Assembly (NCBI GenBank): GCA_023957155.1
Contig: JAMLHK010000014.1
Location: 1 to 64,000 of the forward strand
Length of the DNA: 64,000 nt
DNA from: Chitinophagaceae bacterium
GTDB taxonomy: Bacteria > Bacteroidota > Bacteroidia > Chitinophagales > Chitinophagaceae
Direction: 5' to 3'
The notes under the pieces are model-generated. The model was not told the origin of the DNA and searched no databases. It worked only from the letters and a program-made list of their open reading frames with translations. Position numbers and translations under genes: made by a program. Below are positions 43,767 to 53,564 of this stretch, piece by piece; the stretch's first letter is position 1; each line of letters opens with the position of its first letter.

Positions 43767-45665
43767 ATGTCCGATACAAAACAAAGCCTGTTTGATTATA
43801 CAGAAGATTCCATTAAGTCGTTAGACTGGCGCGAACATATCCGCCTGCGTCCCGGTATGTATATCGGTAAGCTGGGAGATGGCAGCAGTCCTGATGACGG
43901 CATATATGTACTACTTAAAGAAGTGTTAGATAATTGTATTGATGAACACATGATGGGCTATGGAAAGCAGATAGATATTGTGGTGGAGGGGAAAACCGTT
44001 ACCGTACGTGATTTTGGGAGAGGGATTCCGTTGGGGAAGGTTGTGGATGTAGTGAGCAAAATCAATACCGGCGCTAAATATGACAGCAAGGCTTTTCAAA
44101 AGTCGGTGGGATTGAACGGCGTGGGTACCAAGGCGGTAAATGCGCTGAGTAACTATTTTAAAGTTATGGCAGTCAGAGAGGGGCGGCAGAAAACCGCAGA
44201 GTTTGAGAGAGGCATATTGATAAAAGAGTATAAGGAGTCGAAGACAGACGAAGCCAATGGAACGCTGGTGACGTTTATTCCTGATGATATCGTATTCCGG
44301 AATTTCCGTTTTCAGTCTGAATATATAGATAACCTGTTATGGAACTACTGTTATTTGAATGCCGGGTTGATCATCACATTTAATGGTAAAAAATATATCA
44401 GTAAAAATGGGTTACTTGATCTGCTGGAGCGAAAAACCAATACCGATGAGATCCGGTATCCCATTATTCATCTCAAGGGAGAGGATATTGAGCTGGCGAT
44501 AACGCATAATAATGATTATGGCGAGGAGATATTTAGTTTTGTAAACGGGCAGTATACCACGCAGGGTGGAACCCACCAGCAGGCATTTCGTGAGGCTTTT
44601 GTAAAAGTGGTCAGGGATTTTTATAAGAAGGATTATGATGTAACGGATATCCGGCAAAGCATTGTGGCTGCCGTTGCGGTGAGGGTAATTGAGCCGGTAT
44701 TCGAAAGCCAGACCAAAACCAAGCTGGGCTCGCAATACATGGAGGAAGGCGGCATGAGTATGAAAAACTTTATGCATGAATTTCTCTCCAGGGAGCTGGA
44801 TAATTTTTTACATAAAAACCCGGCAGTTGCTGAGGCGCTAAAAAAACGGATAGAACAAAGCGAAAGAGAACGCAAGGAGCTGGCAGGTATAAAAAAACTG
44901 GCTAACGAGAGAGCAAAAAAAGCCAACCTGCACAATCGCAAGCTCCGTGATTGCCGTATTCATTTAAATGATGATCCGCCGAACAATAAAGACAGGCAGG
45001 CTTTTCATGAGCGCCAGTTAGAAAGTACCATTTTTATTACGGAAGGGGATTCGGCCAGCGGTTCTATAACCAAGGCGCGTGATGTGGAAACACAGGCGGT
45101 ATTCAGCCTGAGGGGTAAACCGTTGAACTGTTTCGGACTTACTAAAAAAGTAGTGTATGAAAATGAAGAGTTTAATTTATTACAGCATGCTTTAAATATA
45201 GAAGAGGGCATCGAAGGATTACGGTATAACAATATCGTGGTTGCCACAGATGCTGACGTGGACGGTATGCACATCAGGTTGCTCCTGCTTACTTTCTTTT
45301 TACAGTTTTTCCCCGACTTAGTAAAGAACGGGCATGTTTATATTCTTGAAACGCCGCTGTTCCGGGTACGCAATAAGCAGGAAACCATATACTGCTACGA
45401 TGAAAGCGAAAAACAGGCAGCGATTAAAAAGTTAGGCGCCAAACCGGAGATTACCCGGTTTAAGGGATTGGGTGAAATTTCACCGGATGAGTTTGGGCGT
45501 TTTATTGGTTCTGATATGCGCAAACAACCCGTAATGGTAATGCCCGAAACGCATTTGCAGCATTTGCTAGAGTATTATATGGGCAAAAATACCCAGGAAA
45601 GACAGGAATTTATTATTGATAATTTGAGGGTAGAGATTGACATGGCAGAAGAGACGCGGGTTTAG
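43767..45665 (+). CDS. parE: DNA topoisomerase IV subunit B
   Basis: ATPase subunit of the type IIA topoisomerase that unlinks daughter chromosomes. The GHKL ATPase motifs are [20 protein letters not shown] and [14 protein letters not shown]; the TOPRIM domain shows [14 protein letters not shown] and [10 protein letters not shown]. At 632 residues, with the ParE-like start [16 protein letters not shown] and paired with a parC-type gene downstream, it is assigned to Topo IV rather than gyrase, although GyrB is similar. It is the first gene of an apparent five-gene run. Confidence 0.9.
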   Translation: MSDTKQSLFDYTEDSIKSLDWREHIRLRPGMYIGKLGDGSSPDDGIYVLLKEVLDNCIDEHMMGYGKQIDIVVEGKTVTVRDFGRGIPLGKVVDVVSKINTGAKYDSKAFQKSVGLNGVGTKAVNALSNYFKVMAVREGRQKTAEFERGILIKEYKESKTDEANGTLVTFIPDDIVFRNFRFQSEYIDNLLWNYCYLNAGLIITFNGKKYISKNGLLDLLERKTNTDEIRYPIIHLKGEDIELAITHNNDYGEEIFSFVNGQYTTQGGTHQQAFREAFVKVVRDFYKKDYDVTDIRQSIVAAVAVRVIEPVFESQTKTKLGSQYMEEGGMSMKNFMHEFLSRELDNFLHKNPAVAEALKKRIEQSERERKELAGIKKLANERAKKANLHNRKLRDCRIHLNDDPPNNKDRQAFHERQLESTIFITEGDSASGSITKARDVETQAVFSLRGKPLNCFGLTKKVVYENEEFNLLQHALNIEEGIEGLRYNNIVVATDADVDGMHIRLLLLTFFLQFFPDLVKNGHVYILETPLFRVRNKQETIYCYDESEKQAAIKKLGAKPEITRFKGLGEISPDEFGRFIGSDMRKQPVMVMPETHLQHLLEYYMGKNTQERQEFIIDNLRVEIDMAEETRV

Positions 45666-45728
45666 CGGTTACAGGCTGTTCCGGTGTATAACGGAGGAAA
45701 TTCATATTACAGATATCAACAGTATTGC

Positions 45729-46562
45729 ATGATACATATCGTTTTTAATGAAGCGGATATTGCGGTTTTAAAAAAAGCCATTGAACTGGATGAAACGCTG
45801 GAAGGTGAGGTAGTGCAGATCCGGGATGATTATGCGGTTGGTCCCCTGGCTAATATTTATATTGGTGAAGGAATAGCGGCACGAAGGTCATGGTGGGCGC
45901 AGGTACTGGCAGGCGGAGATTATGATGGCCGGGCAGAAGACGGTTCAGTGGATGATTATAAAGTTGTGGCAGAGCTGGTGGGTAAATTGCGCCGCAACCC
46001 GGAGGAGATAATATGGATATGGGCAGCCCAGAATAAGCATGATGTGAGCGGTTATTACTGGCTGCTTCATTTTCTTAAAGAATTCCAGGGCAGAATATTC
46101 ATTCTCTACCTGAATAACCTTCCTTTTTTTAACGAAAAAGGAAGCCTGTTTTATCCGGTCTGGCTGCATACTATTCCACCCAGAGAGTTTTTAAAGGCAA
46201 AAAAACTGGCCCGGCCTATTACCCTTAGTGAATTTGAAGTGGATCCCGATGAATGGATAAGACTTTGCAATGAAGAAAAAGGCGTGCGCATTTTAGAGGG
46301 AGGGAAGAAATTAGTTCAATACGGGTATGATTTTTATGATGCGGATCTGAAGCATTTTATTACCAAAGACTGGCAAAAGGCAGGGAAGATCATCAGCCAG
46401 TTTTTATCAAAGAATAAGCATACTACCGGCGATGCCTACGTATTGTGGAGACTGAAGCTTATGATAAATGACGGTGAATTTGATGTACAGGGAGAAGTGA
46501 AAAATATGAAGGATTTTGAAGTCAAGCGTAAAGCCGGTGTTGCAGAACAGGTAAACGGGTAA
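45729..46562 (+). CDS. DUF1835 domain protein
   Basis: A 277-residue cytoplasmic protein beginning MIHIVFNEADIAVLKKA, with the DUF1835 feature VQIRDDYAVGPLANIY and the pair RRSWWAQVLAGG. The C-terminal part (about 190-277) is helical and matches the partner domain often called DUF3658. No function is known to me. The open frame runs 15 codons further upstream from a GTG, but the ATG at 45729 gives the expected start. It sits between parE and the DUF4260 gene with a 1-bp gap to the latter. Confidence 0.85.
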   Translation: MIHIVFNEADIAVLKKAIELDETLEGEVVQIRDDYAVGPLANIYIGEGIAARRSWWAQVLAGGDYDGRAEDGSVDDYKVVAELVGKLRRNPEEIIWIWAAQNKHDVSGYYWLLHFLKEFQGRIFILYLNNLPFFNEKGSLFYPVWLHTIPPREFLKAKKLARPITLSEFEVDPDEWIRLCNEEKGVRILEGGKKLVQYGYDFYDADLKHFITKDWQKAGKIISQFLSKNKHTTGDAYVLWRLKLMINDGEFDVQGEVKNMKDFEVKRKAGVAEQVNG

Positions 46563-46563
46563 G

Positions 46564-46944
46564 ATGAAAATAGTTTTAAAATGGGAAGAGCTGGCTTTAT
46601 TTGCGCTAAGCATTTACGGCTTATATAATATGCAGGTGCAGTGGTGGGTATACCTTTTGCTGTTGTTGGGACCGGATATCGGTATGATGGGATATCTTGC
46701 GGGCAACCGGGCCGGCGCCATTTCCTATAATCTCTTTCATCATAAGGGTATTGCTGCTGCCTTATTTATTGCAGGCTCTTTATCCGGCAGCCAGGTTTTG
46801 CAGGTAGCCGGGATGGTATTGTTCGGTCATTCCTGTATGGACAGAGCATTGGGCTACGGACTAAAGTATTTTACAGGCTTTAAGTTTACGCATCTTGGTT
46901 GTATAGGAAAGCAGGATGATCAGTCGGTTACCGGGACAATATGA
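46564..46944 (+). CDS. DUF4260 family small membrane protein
   Basis: A 126-residue membrane protein with three to four short helices. DUF4260 signs are LLLGPDIGMMGYLAGNRAGA, YNLFHHKGIA and FGHSCMDRALGYGLKY. No function is established. Its ATG is 1 bp after the stop of the DUF1835 gene, so translation is probably coupled. It precedes parC by 54 bp. Confidence 0.85.
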   Translation: MKIVLKWEELALFALSIYGLYNMQVQWWVYLLLLLGPDIGMMGYLAGNRAGAISYNLFHHKGIAAALFIAGSLSGSQVLQVAGMVLFGHSCMDRALGYGLKYFTGFKFTHLGCIGKQDDQSVTGTI

Positions 46945-46998
46945 TCTAAAAACAAGGTATTATTCCATAACATAAAGTTGAGGATATCTGAATATATT

Positions 46999-49506
46999 AT
47001 GAGTAAAGAGAATCTTTGGAGTAGCGAATCGGGCATTCAGGGACAGTATAAAAGCTGGTTTCTTGATTATGCTTCTTATGTTATTTTAGAAAGAGCCGTT
47101 CCCGCGATAGAAGACGGTTTAAAGCCGGTACAGCGCCGTATTCTTCATGCCATGAAGGAAATGGATGACGGCCGTTTTAATAAGGTAGCCAATATTATAG
47201 GGCAGTCCATGCAATACCATCCGCACGGTGATGCATCTATCGGTGATGCCTTAGTGAACATGGGGCAAAAAGATCTCCTCATTGAAACACAGGGAAACTG
47301 GGGGGATGTGCGTACGGGGGATGAGGCTGCTGCTGCCCGGTACATTGAAGCCCGGCTGAGCAAATTTGCGCTGGATGTGGCTTTTAATGTCAAAACCACC
47401 GAATGGCAGCTAAGCTATGACGGAAGAAAAAATGAACCGGTAACACTGCCGATGAAATTTCCTTTGTTGCTGGCCCAGGGAGCAGAAGGTATTGCTGTCG
47501 GGTTATCAACTAAAATATTACCCCATAATTTTTGCGAGATCATAGAAGCCGCGATCAAACATTTGCGGGGCAAAAAATTTGAATTATATCCCGATTTTCA
47601 AACGGGGGGGATGATTGATGTAACCAATTATAATGAGGGCAGGAGAGGAGGAAAGGTAAAAGTACGCGCACATATAGAAGAGATAGATAAAAAAACGCTG
47701 GTTATACGTGATGTGCCTTACGGGGTTACCACCACGCAATTGATGGATTCCATTGTTAAGGCAAATGACCAGGGAAAGATCAAAATAAAAAAAGTTACGG
47801 ATAATACGGCTGCTGATGTTGAAATTCACGTTGACTTGTCTCCGGGCATTTCCACCGATATTACCATTGATGCCTTATATGCTTTTACAGATTGTGAGGT
47901 CAGTATTTCGCCTAATGCCTGTGTGATCGTAGACCAAAAGCCTCGTTTTATAACGGTACACGATCTGCTTCGTTCATCGGCCGACCGTACGAAAGAGCTG
48001 CTGAAAACCGAGCTGGAAATCAAGCTGGCGGAGTTGCAGGAGAAATGGCATTATACTTCCCTTGAAAAAATATTCTTTGAAGAGAAAATCTATAAGGAAT
48101 TAGAAAAAAAGCATGAAACCTGGGAAAAGGTATTACTGGCTATTGATAAGGCATTTGTTCCATTTAAGAAACAATTGAAAAAAGAAATATCCGGGCAGGA
48201 TATTCTAAAGCTAACGGAGAAGCCTGTGCGCCGTATTTATAAGTTGGATATTGATGAGCTGAATGAACAGATAAAAAATATTGATAAGGAGATCAGTCAG
48301 GTATTATATGACCTGGAGCATCTTACGGACTTTGCCGTTACTTATTATGAAACCCTCCTAAAAAAATACGGCAGGGGAAGAGAGCGTAAAACCGAGATCC
48401 GGTTATTTGAATCTATACAGGCTAAAGAAGTGGCTATTGCTAATGCCAAATTATATGTAAACCGGCAGGACGGGTTTATCGGTACAGGCTTAAAGAAGGA
48501 TGAATTTGTGGAAGACTGCTCAGACTTAGATGATATCATCGCTTTTACCAAATGGGGTAAAATGAAAGTGGTGAAAGTATCGGATAAGGCGTTTATCGGG
48601 AAAGATATTATACATGTAGCGGTTTTTAAGAAGGGGGATGACCGCACTACCTATAATATGATATATGTGGATGGTAAGACCGGGGTCAGTTATGCCAAAC
48701 GGTTTAATGTTACCGGCGTTACCCGCGATAAAGAATATGATTTAACCAAAGGGGCAGACAAAAGCCGGGTGCATTATTTTTCGGTTAACCCCAATGGCGA
48801 GGCTGAAGTGGTTAAAATTGTTTTGAGCCCCAGCTCCTCGGCACGGAATAAGGAATTGGAGTTTTATTTTGAGGAGATGGAGATTAAAGGACGGGGCAGT
48901 ATGGGTAACCAGGTAACCAAATATCCTGTGAAGTCGGTAAAATTCAAAGAGGCCGGGCGTTCTACATTAAGCGGAAGGAAGTTGTGGTTTGATGATGTGT
49001 TCGGCCGGCTTAGTATAGAGGAAAAGGGAACGTACCTGGGTATGTTTGAAAGTGAAGACTGCCTGCTTATCATTTACAATAATGGCAGCTATGAAATTTC
49101 CGATACGGAACTGAGTCAGCGATTCGATGGGGAAAAAGTATTGCTGATTGAAAAGTTTGATCCGGAAAAAATAATAACGGCCGTATATACGGATATGGAG
49201 AAGCTCCAGTTCAATATTAAAAGGTTTAAAATTGAAACGACAACGCTCCGTAATAAGTTTTCCTTTATTAAAGAAGGAGAGGGGAACCGCCTGGAAGCCG
49301 TTTCTACCGATGAAACGCCGGTGCTGGTAATGCAAAGCGGGAGGGGTACACAGGTAAGAAAGGCTAAAATTAAAGTGAATAAAGTAGTAGAGGTGATGGG
49401 ATGGAAAGCCGTAGGAGCAAAGCTGGCCGATTTTACCAAAAGCACCCAGCTGGAATGGGAGAAAACCAAGCCGGATAATAATGCCCAGCCTGAATTATTT
49501 CAATAA
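46999..49506 (+). CDS. parC: DNA topoisomerase IV subunit A
   Basis: DNA-cutting subunit of topoisomerase IV. The winged-helix part shows LKPVQRRILHAM and YHPHGDASIGDALV, and the catalytic tyrosine lies in EAAAARYIEARLS. The C-terminal beta-pinwheel region (about 500-800) lacks a clear gyrase QRRGGKG box, which fits ParC. From ATG 46999 the protein is 835 residues; the TTG at 46978 is not preferred since MSKENLWSSESG follows. Confidence 0.92.
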   Translation: MSKENLWSSESGIQGQYKSWFLDYASYVILERAVPAIEDGLKPVQRRILHAMKEMDDGRFNKVANIIGQSMQYHPHGDASIGDALVNMGQKDLLIETQGNWGDVRTGDEAAAARYIEARLSKFALDVAFNVKTTEWQLSYDGRKNEPVTLPMKFPLLLAQGAEGIAVGLSTKILPHNFCEIIEAAIKHLRGKKFELYPDFQTGGMIDVTNYNEGRRGGKVKVRAHIEEIDKKTLVIRDVPYGVTTTQLMDSIVKANDQGKIKIKKVTDNTAADVEIHVDLSPGISTDITIDALYAFTDCEVSISPNACVIVDQKPRFITVHDLLRSSADRTKELLKTELEIKLAELQEKWHYTSLEKIFFEEKIYKELEKKHETWEKVLLAIDKAFVPFKKQLKKEISGQDILKLTEKPVRRIYKLDIDELNEQIKNIDKEISQVLYDLEHLTDFAVTYYETLLKKYGRGRERKTEIRLFESIQAKEVAIANAKLYVNRQDGFIGTGLKKDEFVEDCSDLDDIIAFTKWGKMKVVKVSDKAFIGKDIIHVAVFKKGDDRTTYNMIYVDGKTGVSYAKRFNVTGVTRDKEYDLTKGADKSRVHYFSVNPNGEAEVVKIVLSPSSSARNKELEFYFEEMEIKGRGSMGNQVTKYPVKSVKFKEAGRSTLSGRKLWFDDVFGRLSIEEKGTYLGMFESEDCLLIIYNNGSYEISDTELSQRFDGEKVLLIEKFDPEKIITAVYTDMEKLQFNIKRFKIETTTLRNKFSFIKEGEGNRLEAVSTDETPVLVMQSGRGTQVRKAKIKVNKVVEVMGWKAVGAKLADFTKSTQLEWEKTKPDNNAQPELFQ

Positions 49507-49593
49507 GTATATTGTTTTATTCAGTATGCCTGTGCCGTAAGTATCTCCCGGAGAACGGAATTATCATTGATGCATTTCTATTAATAATTAAAT

Positions 49594-50403
49594 ATGACAA
49601 GAATAACCGAACAGCCTTCCCTGTACAGGCACCTCGAAAAAATGACAATAGCGGAGTTGACCGCAAATATCAACAATGAAGATAAAAAGGTAGCTGTTGC
49701 AATAGAAAAAGCCCTGCCGCAGATCAATACGCTGATCGCTGCTATTGTGAACAAGCTGCAGGCGGGCGGAAGAATGTTTTATCTTGGTGCAGGCAGCGGC
49801 GGACGCCTTTCTGTGCTGGATGCTATTGAGCTGCCTACTACCTATGGTATTTCAAAAGGTATAGTAAACGTAGTATTAGCCGGCGGGGTTGAACATCTTA
49901 TTGAGGCGCCCGAAGAAAAGGAAGACGATACGGAGGCAGGCTGGAATACATTGCAATCTTACGCTGTTTCAAATAAAGATATCGTGGTGGGTATTTCCGC
50001 CAGCGGAACGACCCCCTTTGTACTGTCAGCATTAAAAGCATGCCGTGCGGCCGGCATTGCTACCGGTTGTATTGTAAGTAACTCCGAATCTCCGATTGCG
50101 GCTGTGGCGGATATGCCGGTGGAAGTGATCACGGGTCCGGAGTTTGTTACGGGCAGTACACGGATGAAATGTGGTACGGCGCAAAAGATGCTCTTCGATA
50201 TGATCAGCACTACTACCATGATACAGTTGGGACGTGTAGAAGACAACAGCATGGTCAATGTATTGCTGATCAATGATAAGATTACCGACCGGGCGGTAAA
50301 AATATTGATGGATAAAGCCGGCATCGCCGATTACACCAATGCTAAAGCCATACTGTTACAACATGGCAGTGTAAAAAAAGCAATGGATGCTTTGGGAAAG
50401 TAA
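49594..50403 (+). CDS. murQ: N-acetylmuramic acid 6-phosphate etherase
   Basis: Cleaves the lactyl ether of MurNAc 6-phosphate to GlcNAc 6-phosphate and lactate, recycling cell wall sugar. The SIS domain has FYLGAGSGGRLSVLDAIELP, where the glutamate is the probable catalytic acid; GISASGTTPFVLSAL and GPEFVTGSTRMKCGTAQKM are also diagnostic. At 269 residues it is the shorter Bacteroidota form, lacking part of the C-terminal helical domain of the 298-residue E. coli enzyme. It follows parC by 87 bp and precedes a SusC/D pair. Confidence 0.94.
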   Translation: MTRITEQPSLYRHLEKMTIAELTANINNEDKKVAVAIEKALPQINTLIAAIVNKLQAGGRMFYLGAGSGGRLSVLDAIELPTTYGISKGIVNVVLAGGVEHLIEAPEEKEDDTEAGWNTLQSYAVSNKDIVVGISASGTTPFVLSALKACRAAGIATGCIVSNSESPIAAVADMPVEVITGPEFVTGSTRMKCGTAQKMLFDMISTTTMIQLGRVEDNSMVNVLLINDKITDRAVKILMDKAGIADYTNAKAILLQHGSVKKAMDALGK

Positions 50404-50476
50404 ATACGCCATACGGGATCGTTTTTCAGAAAAAGAGCAATAAAGGGTAAACGGGTGGAATAGCACAAAAAAATTT

Positions 50477-50486
50477 CAAACGTTTG
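50477..50486. promoter_or_regulatory. CAAACGTTTG palindrome, LacI-type operator candidate
   Basis: A perfect 10-bp palindrome 85 bp before the susC ATG and 74 bp after the murQ stop. CAAACGTTTG has the central CG and the arms of LacI/GalR-family operators. No regulator gene is in the window. No exact TAnnTTTG was found close by; TATGTTTA at 50524-50531 is the nearest. Confidence 0.45.
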
Positions 50487-50570
50487 CATAGCTCCGGGGA
50501 TGTTATTAGTGGATTTATATTGCTATGTTTACTTACAATATATTTTGTAAAATCCAAATTAACTCAGCTC

Positions 50571-53552
50571 ATGAAACAACGATTGCTCTGGTTGATGGTA
50601 TGGTTATTACCATCCTCGCTGCTTTTTTCGGCACAGGCTCAGAAAAGCGTTACCGGAACCGTTAAAACGGAGACCGGTGATCCTGTTGCGGGTGCTACTG
50701 TTACGGCCGAAAATTCCTCTAACAAATCAAAAACTACGGTAACCTCGGATGCCGATGGGGTATTTGTCTTTTCGGGACTTGCCAAAGGCAGCTATGCTTT
50801 TACGGTTAGTTCTGTTGGATATGACGTGGAAAAACTTACCGGTACGGTGAGTGATGCCGGGTTAGAGCTGGCTGTTGTACTGAAAATTGCTGCGCAAAAC
50901 CTCGAAGACATCGTGGTGGTAGGTTATGGTACCCAGCGCAAGAAAGACGTAACAGGTGCAGTAAAATCGGTTAAAGCCGAGTCTTTTAACCGGGGTATTG
51001 TAAATAATCCCCAGCAACTGTTACAGGGTAAGGTTGCCGGTATGAATGTTACTTCATCCAGTGGCGAGCCGGGAGCACCCGTAAATATCGTAATACGCGG
51101 GGCAGCCAGTATCAGGAACAGCAGTGCACCATTGTTTGTGGTGGATGGCGTTCCCTTGGATAATGCCGGTACCGGCACCGGTGATGCGCTCAACTTCCTG
51201 AATCCACAGGATATTGAATCCATGGATGTGCTTAAAGATGCTTCCGCTACTGCCATTTACGGGTCGCGTGGAGCGAATGGCGTAATTATTGTAACAACAA
51301 AAAGAGGGAAAGCGGGTACATCAACGTTAAACTTTACTACCAGCGCCGGGATCTCCAATGTTGCCCGTAAGCTGCCGGTATTTTCAACCAGTGAATTTAA
51401 AAAGCAGGTAGTAGCTGCAGGCGGTACCCTGGAGGATTTTAGTGCGTCTACCGACTGGCAGGATGAAATTTTCAGAACAGGCAATACGTTTGAAAACAAT
51501 TTAACCCTGAGTGGCGGATCCGGTAAGCTGGTATATTATGCGTCGCTGAATGCCCAAAACCAAAACGGTATTTTGAAGGGGAGCAATATGAAGCGGTATA
51601 CGGGGCGTTTCAATGCCACGCAGAAATTCTGGGATGACCGTTTATCTGTTGATGTTAATCTTACCGCTTCCAATACCAATAACCGGCGCCCGCCAATAGA
51701 TGGTATGATAGGAACGGCGATATCGAATAACCCCACCCTGCCGGCACGTGATGCAGATGGCAGCCCGGCAAAATTTGAAAATGCCAGTAATCCCCTGTTA
51801 GACCTGGAGCTATATAAAGACATTGCATCGGTAAACCGGGTACTTGGAAATATTTCACCCACATTGCGCATCATCAGGGGGCTTACTTATAAGCTGAATT
51901 TTGGTATTGATAATGCAACTACCACCCGTGATATTGTTGATTTTGCTAACGCGGTTCCCCAACGTGACGGCAGGTTTGAAACACAGGATATCCTGCTTAG
52001 AAACCGGCTGATAGAAAATTATCTTACCTATACAACGAATATTGATAAGCATAGCTTTTCTGCAATGGCAGGTCATTCTTACCAGAATATCCTCTATCAA
52101 TACCGGAGCTTCAGTATAAATAAACTACCGCTCAATGATCTCGATCCTACGTATAACCCGGGCATCGGGCAGGAGCTGACCATGGCTAACAATCGTCCTA
52201 CCGGTAATGCCAATATCAGTGAGCTGCAGTCTTACTTTGCCCGTATTAATTACGGATTTGACAATAAGTACCTGTTGACGGTAAACTTTAGGATGGATGG
52301 GTCTACTAAATTTGGAGAAAACAACAGGTACGGTTACTTCCCATCGTTCTCTTTGGGATGGAATATCATGGAAGAAGAGTTCATGGATAATTCGGTATTC
52401 AGCGCGTTGAAATTAAGAGGAGGCTGGGGTATGACCGGTAACCAGGAAATTGCACCTAAGTCAACTCAACCGCTCTTTTCCACGGAAGTAACTTCCAGTA
52501 CCAGCTATCCTTTGTACCCCACCGGATCTTATCCCGGCGGTACCCGGTTTGTACGCCTTGCCAACCCGGATCTGCAATGGGAAGCTACCCAGCAGACCAA
52601 TATCGGTTTGGAGTTTGGCGTGTTGAATGGCGAATTAAGCGGTTCAATAGACTGGTTTAGCAAAACAACAAACAATATTCTTTTATACATTCCACCCCAG
52701 GATCCTGTGCAGCCTGAGGGACAGCTTTATGCAAATATCCCCGGCATGGAGATCAGGAATACCGGTATTGAAATTGACCTGGAATATCGCAAAAGAATTA
52801 CCACTAACCTGAGTTTTGGTATTGGTGGTAATGCGAGCTTCATGAAAAATAATGTAACCGGGTCTCCTTACCAGGTGATCTTCTCGGGTTCGGCTACAGG
52901 CTCCGGGTTAACAAGCGCTACGTTGAACGGCTATATCAATGGACACCCGATCGGTTCTTTTTACCTGCTGGAGTTTATTGGAATTGACACTGACGGACGG
53001 AGTAAATACGCGGATACGGATAAGGATGGTATCATTACACCGAAAGACCGGGTAGTTGCCGGTTCGGCTGTGCCTAAGTACCTGTATAATTTCTTTGGTA
53101 ACTTTTCTTATAAAGGGCTTGATTTTGCAGTGAATTTTAATGGTTTGGGAGGAAATAAGATCTATGATAATACGGCTACTGCAAATTTTTATAAAGCCAA
53201 GATTGCCAAGAACAGCAATACAACAAAAGAAGCGATTGCATATCCTGAAGAGTCTATCAATAATCCTGCAAGCGTGAGTACCCGCTATTTAAAAGACGGC
53301 GGCTACCTGAGGCTTAATAACATGTCGCTGGCTTATAATTTTAATACGGATCGCCTGGGAGTGCAAAAATGGATTACCGGTCTGCGTTTGTCCGTAACGG
53401 CACAAAACCTGTTTGTAATTACCAAGTATGATGGTTTTGATCCGGAAATCAATAAAGACAGATCTATAGATAGAGCCATTTCTTATGGGATTGATTACCT
53501 CAATTATCCTAAAGCACGCTCGATCATTTTTGGTTTAAACCTGTCATTCTAA
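50571..53552 (+). CDS. SusC/RagA-type TonB-linked outer membrane receptor
   Basis: A 993-residue outer-membrane transporter. Signal peptide (LLWLMVWLLPSSLLFSAQAQ), then a carboxypeptidase-regulatory-like domain (VTGTVKTETGDPVAGATV), the TonB-box/plug junction DIVVVGYGTQRKKDVTGAV, plug motifs DGVPLDNAG and ATAIYGSRGANGVIIVTTK, and a beta-barrel ending in an aromatic residue (LNLSF). It imports large substrates with energy from TonB/ExbBD. The open frame runs 29 codons upstream, but ATG 50571 gives the signal peptide. The SusD partner starts 12 bp on. Confidence 0.95.
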   Translation: MKQRLLWLMVWLLPSSLLFSAQAQKSVTGTVKTETGDPVAGATVTAENSSNKSKTTVTSDADGVFVFSGLAKGSYAFTVSSVGYDVEKLTGTVSDAGLELAVVLKIAAQNLEDIVVVGYGTQRKKDVTGAVKSVKAESFNRGIVNNPQQLLQGKVAGMNVTSSSGEPGAPVNIVIRGAASIRNSSAPLFVVDGVPLDNAGTGTGDALNFLNPQDIESMDVLKDASATAIYGSRGANGVIIVTTKRGKAGTSTLNFTTSAGISNVARKLPVFSTSEFKKQVVAAGGTLEDFSASTDWQDEIFRTGNTFENNLTLSGGSGKLVYYASLNAQNQNGILKGSNMKRYTGRFNATQKFWDDRLSVDVNLTASNTNNRRPPIDGMIGTAISNNPTLPARDADGSPAKFENASNPLLDLELYKDIASVNRVLGNISPTLRIIRGLTYKLNFGIDNATTTRDIVDFANAVPQRDGRFETQDILLRNRLIENYLTYTTNIDKHSFSAMAGHSYQNILYQYRSFSINKLPLNDLDPTYNPGIGQELTMANNRPTGNANISELQSYFARINYGFDNKYLLTVNFRMDGSTKFGENNRYGYFPSFSLGWNIMEEEFMDNSVFSALKLRGGWGMTGNQEIAPKSTQPLFSTEVTSSTSYPLYPTGSYPGGTRFVRLANPDLQWEATQQTNIGLEFGVLNGELSGSIDWFSKTTNNILLYIPPQDPVQPEGQLYANIPGMEIRNTGIEIDLEYRKRITTNLSFGIGGNASFMKNNVTGSPYQVIFSGSATGSGLTSATLNGYINGHPIGSFYLLEFIGIDTDGRSKYADTDKDGIITPKDRVVAGSAVPKYLYNFFGNFSYKGLDFAVNFNGLGGNKIYDNTATANFYKAKIAKNSNTTKEAIAYPEESINNPASVSTRYLKDGGYLRLNNMSLAYNFNTDRLGVQKWITGLRLSVTAQNLFVITKYDGFDPEINKDRSIDRAISYGIDYLNYPKARSIIFGLNLSF

Positions 53553-53564
53553 AATTTAATTGTT

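Noticed and set aside
51536-51874. Antisense open frame within susC
   Set aside because: Shadow frame; susC barrel coding is unambiguous.
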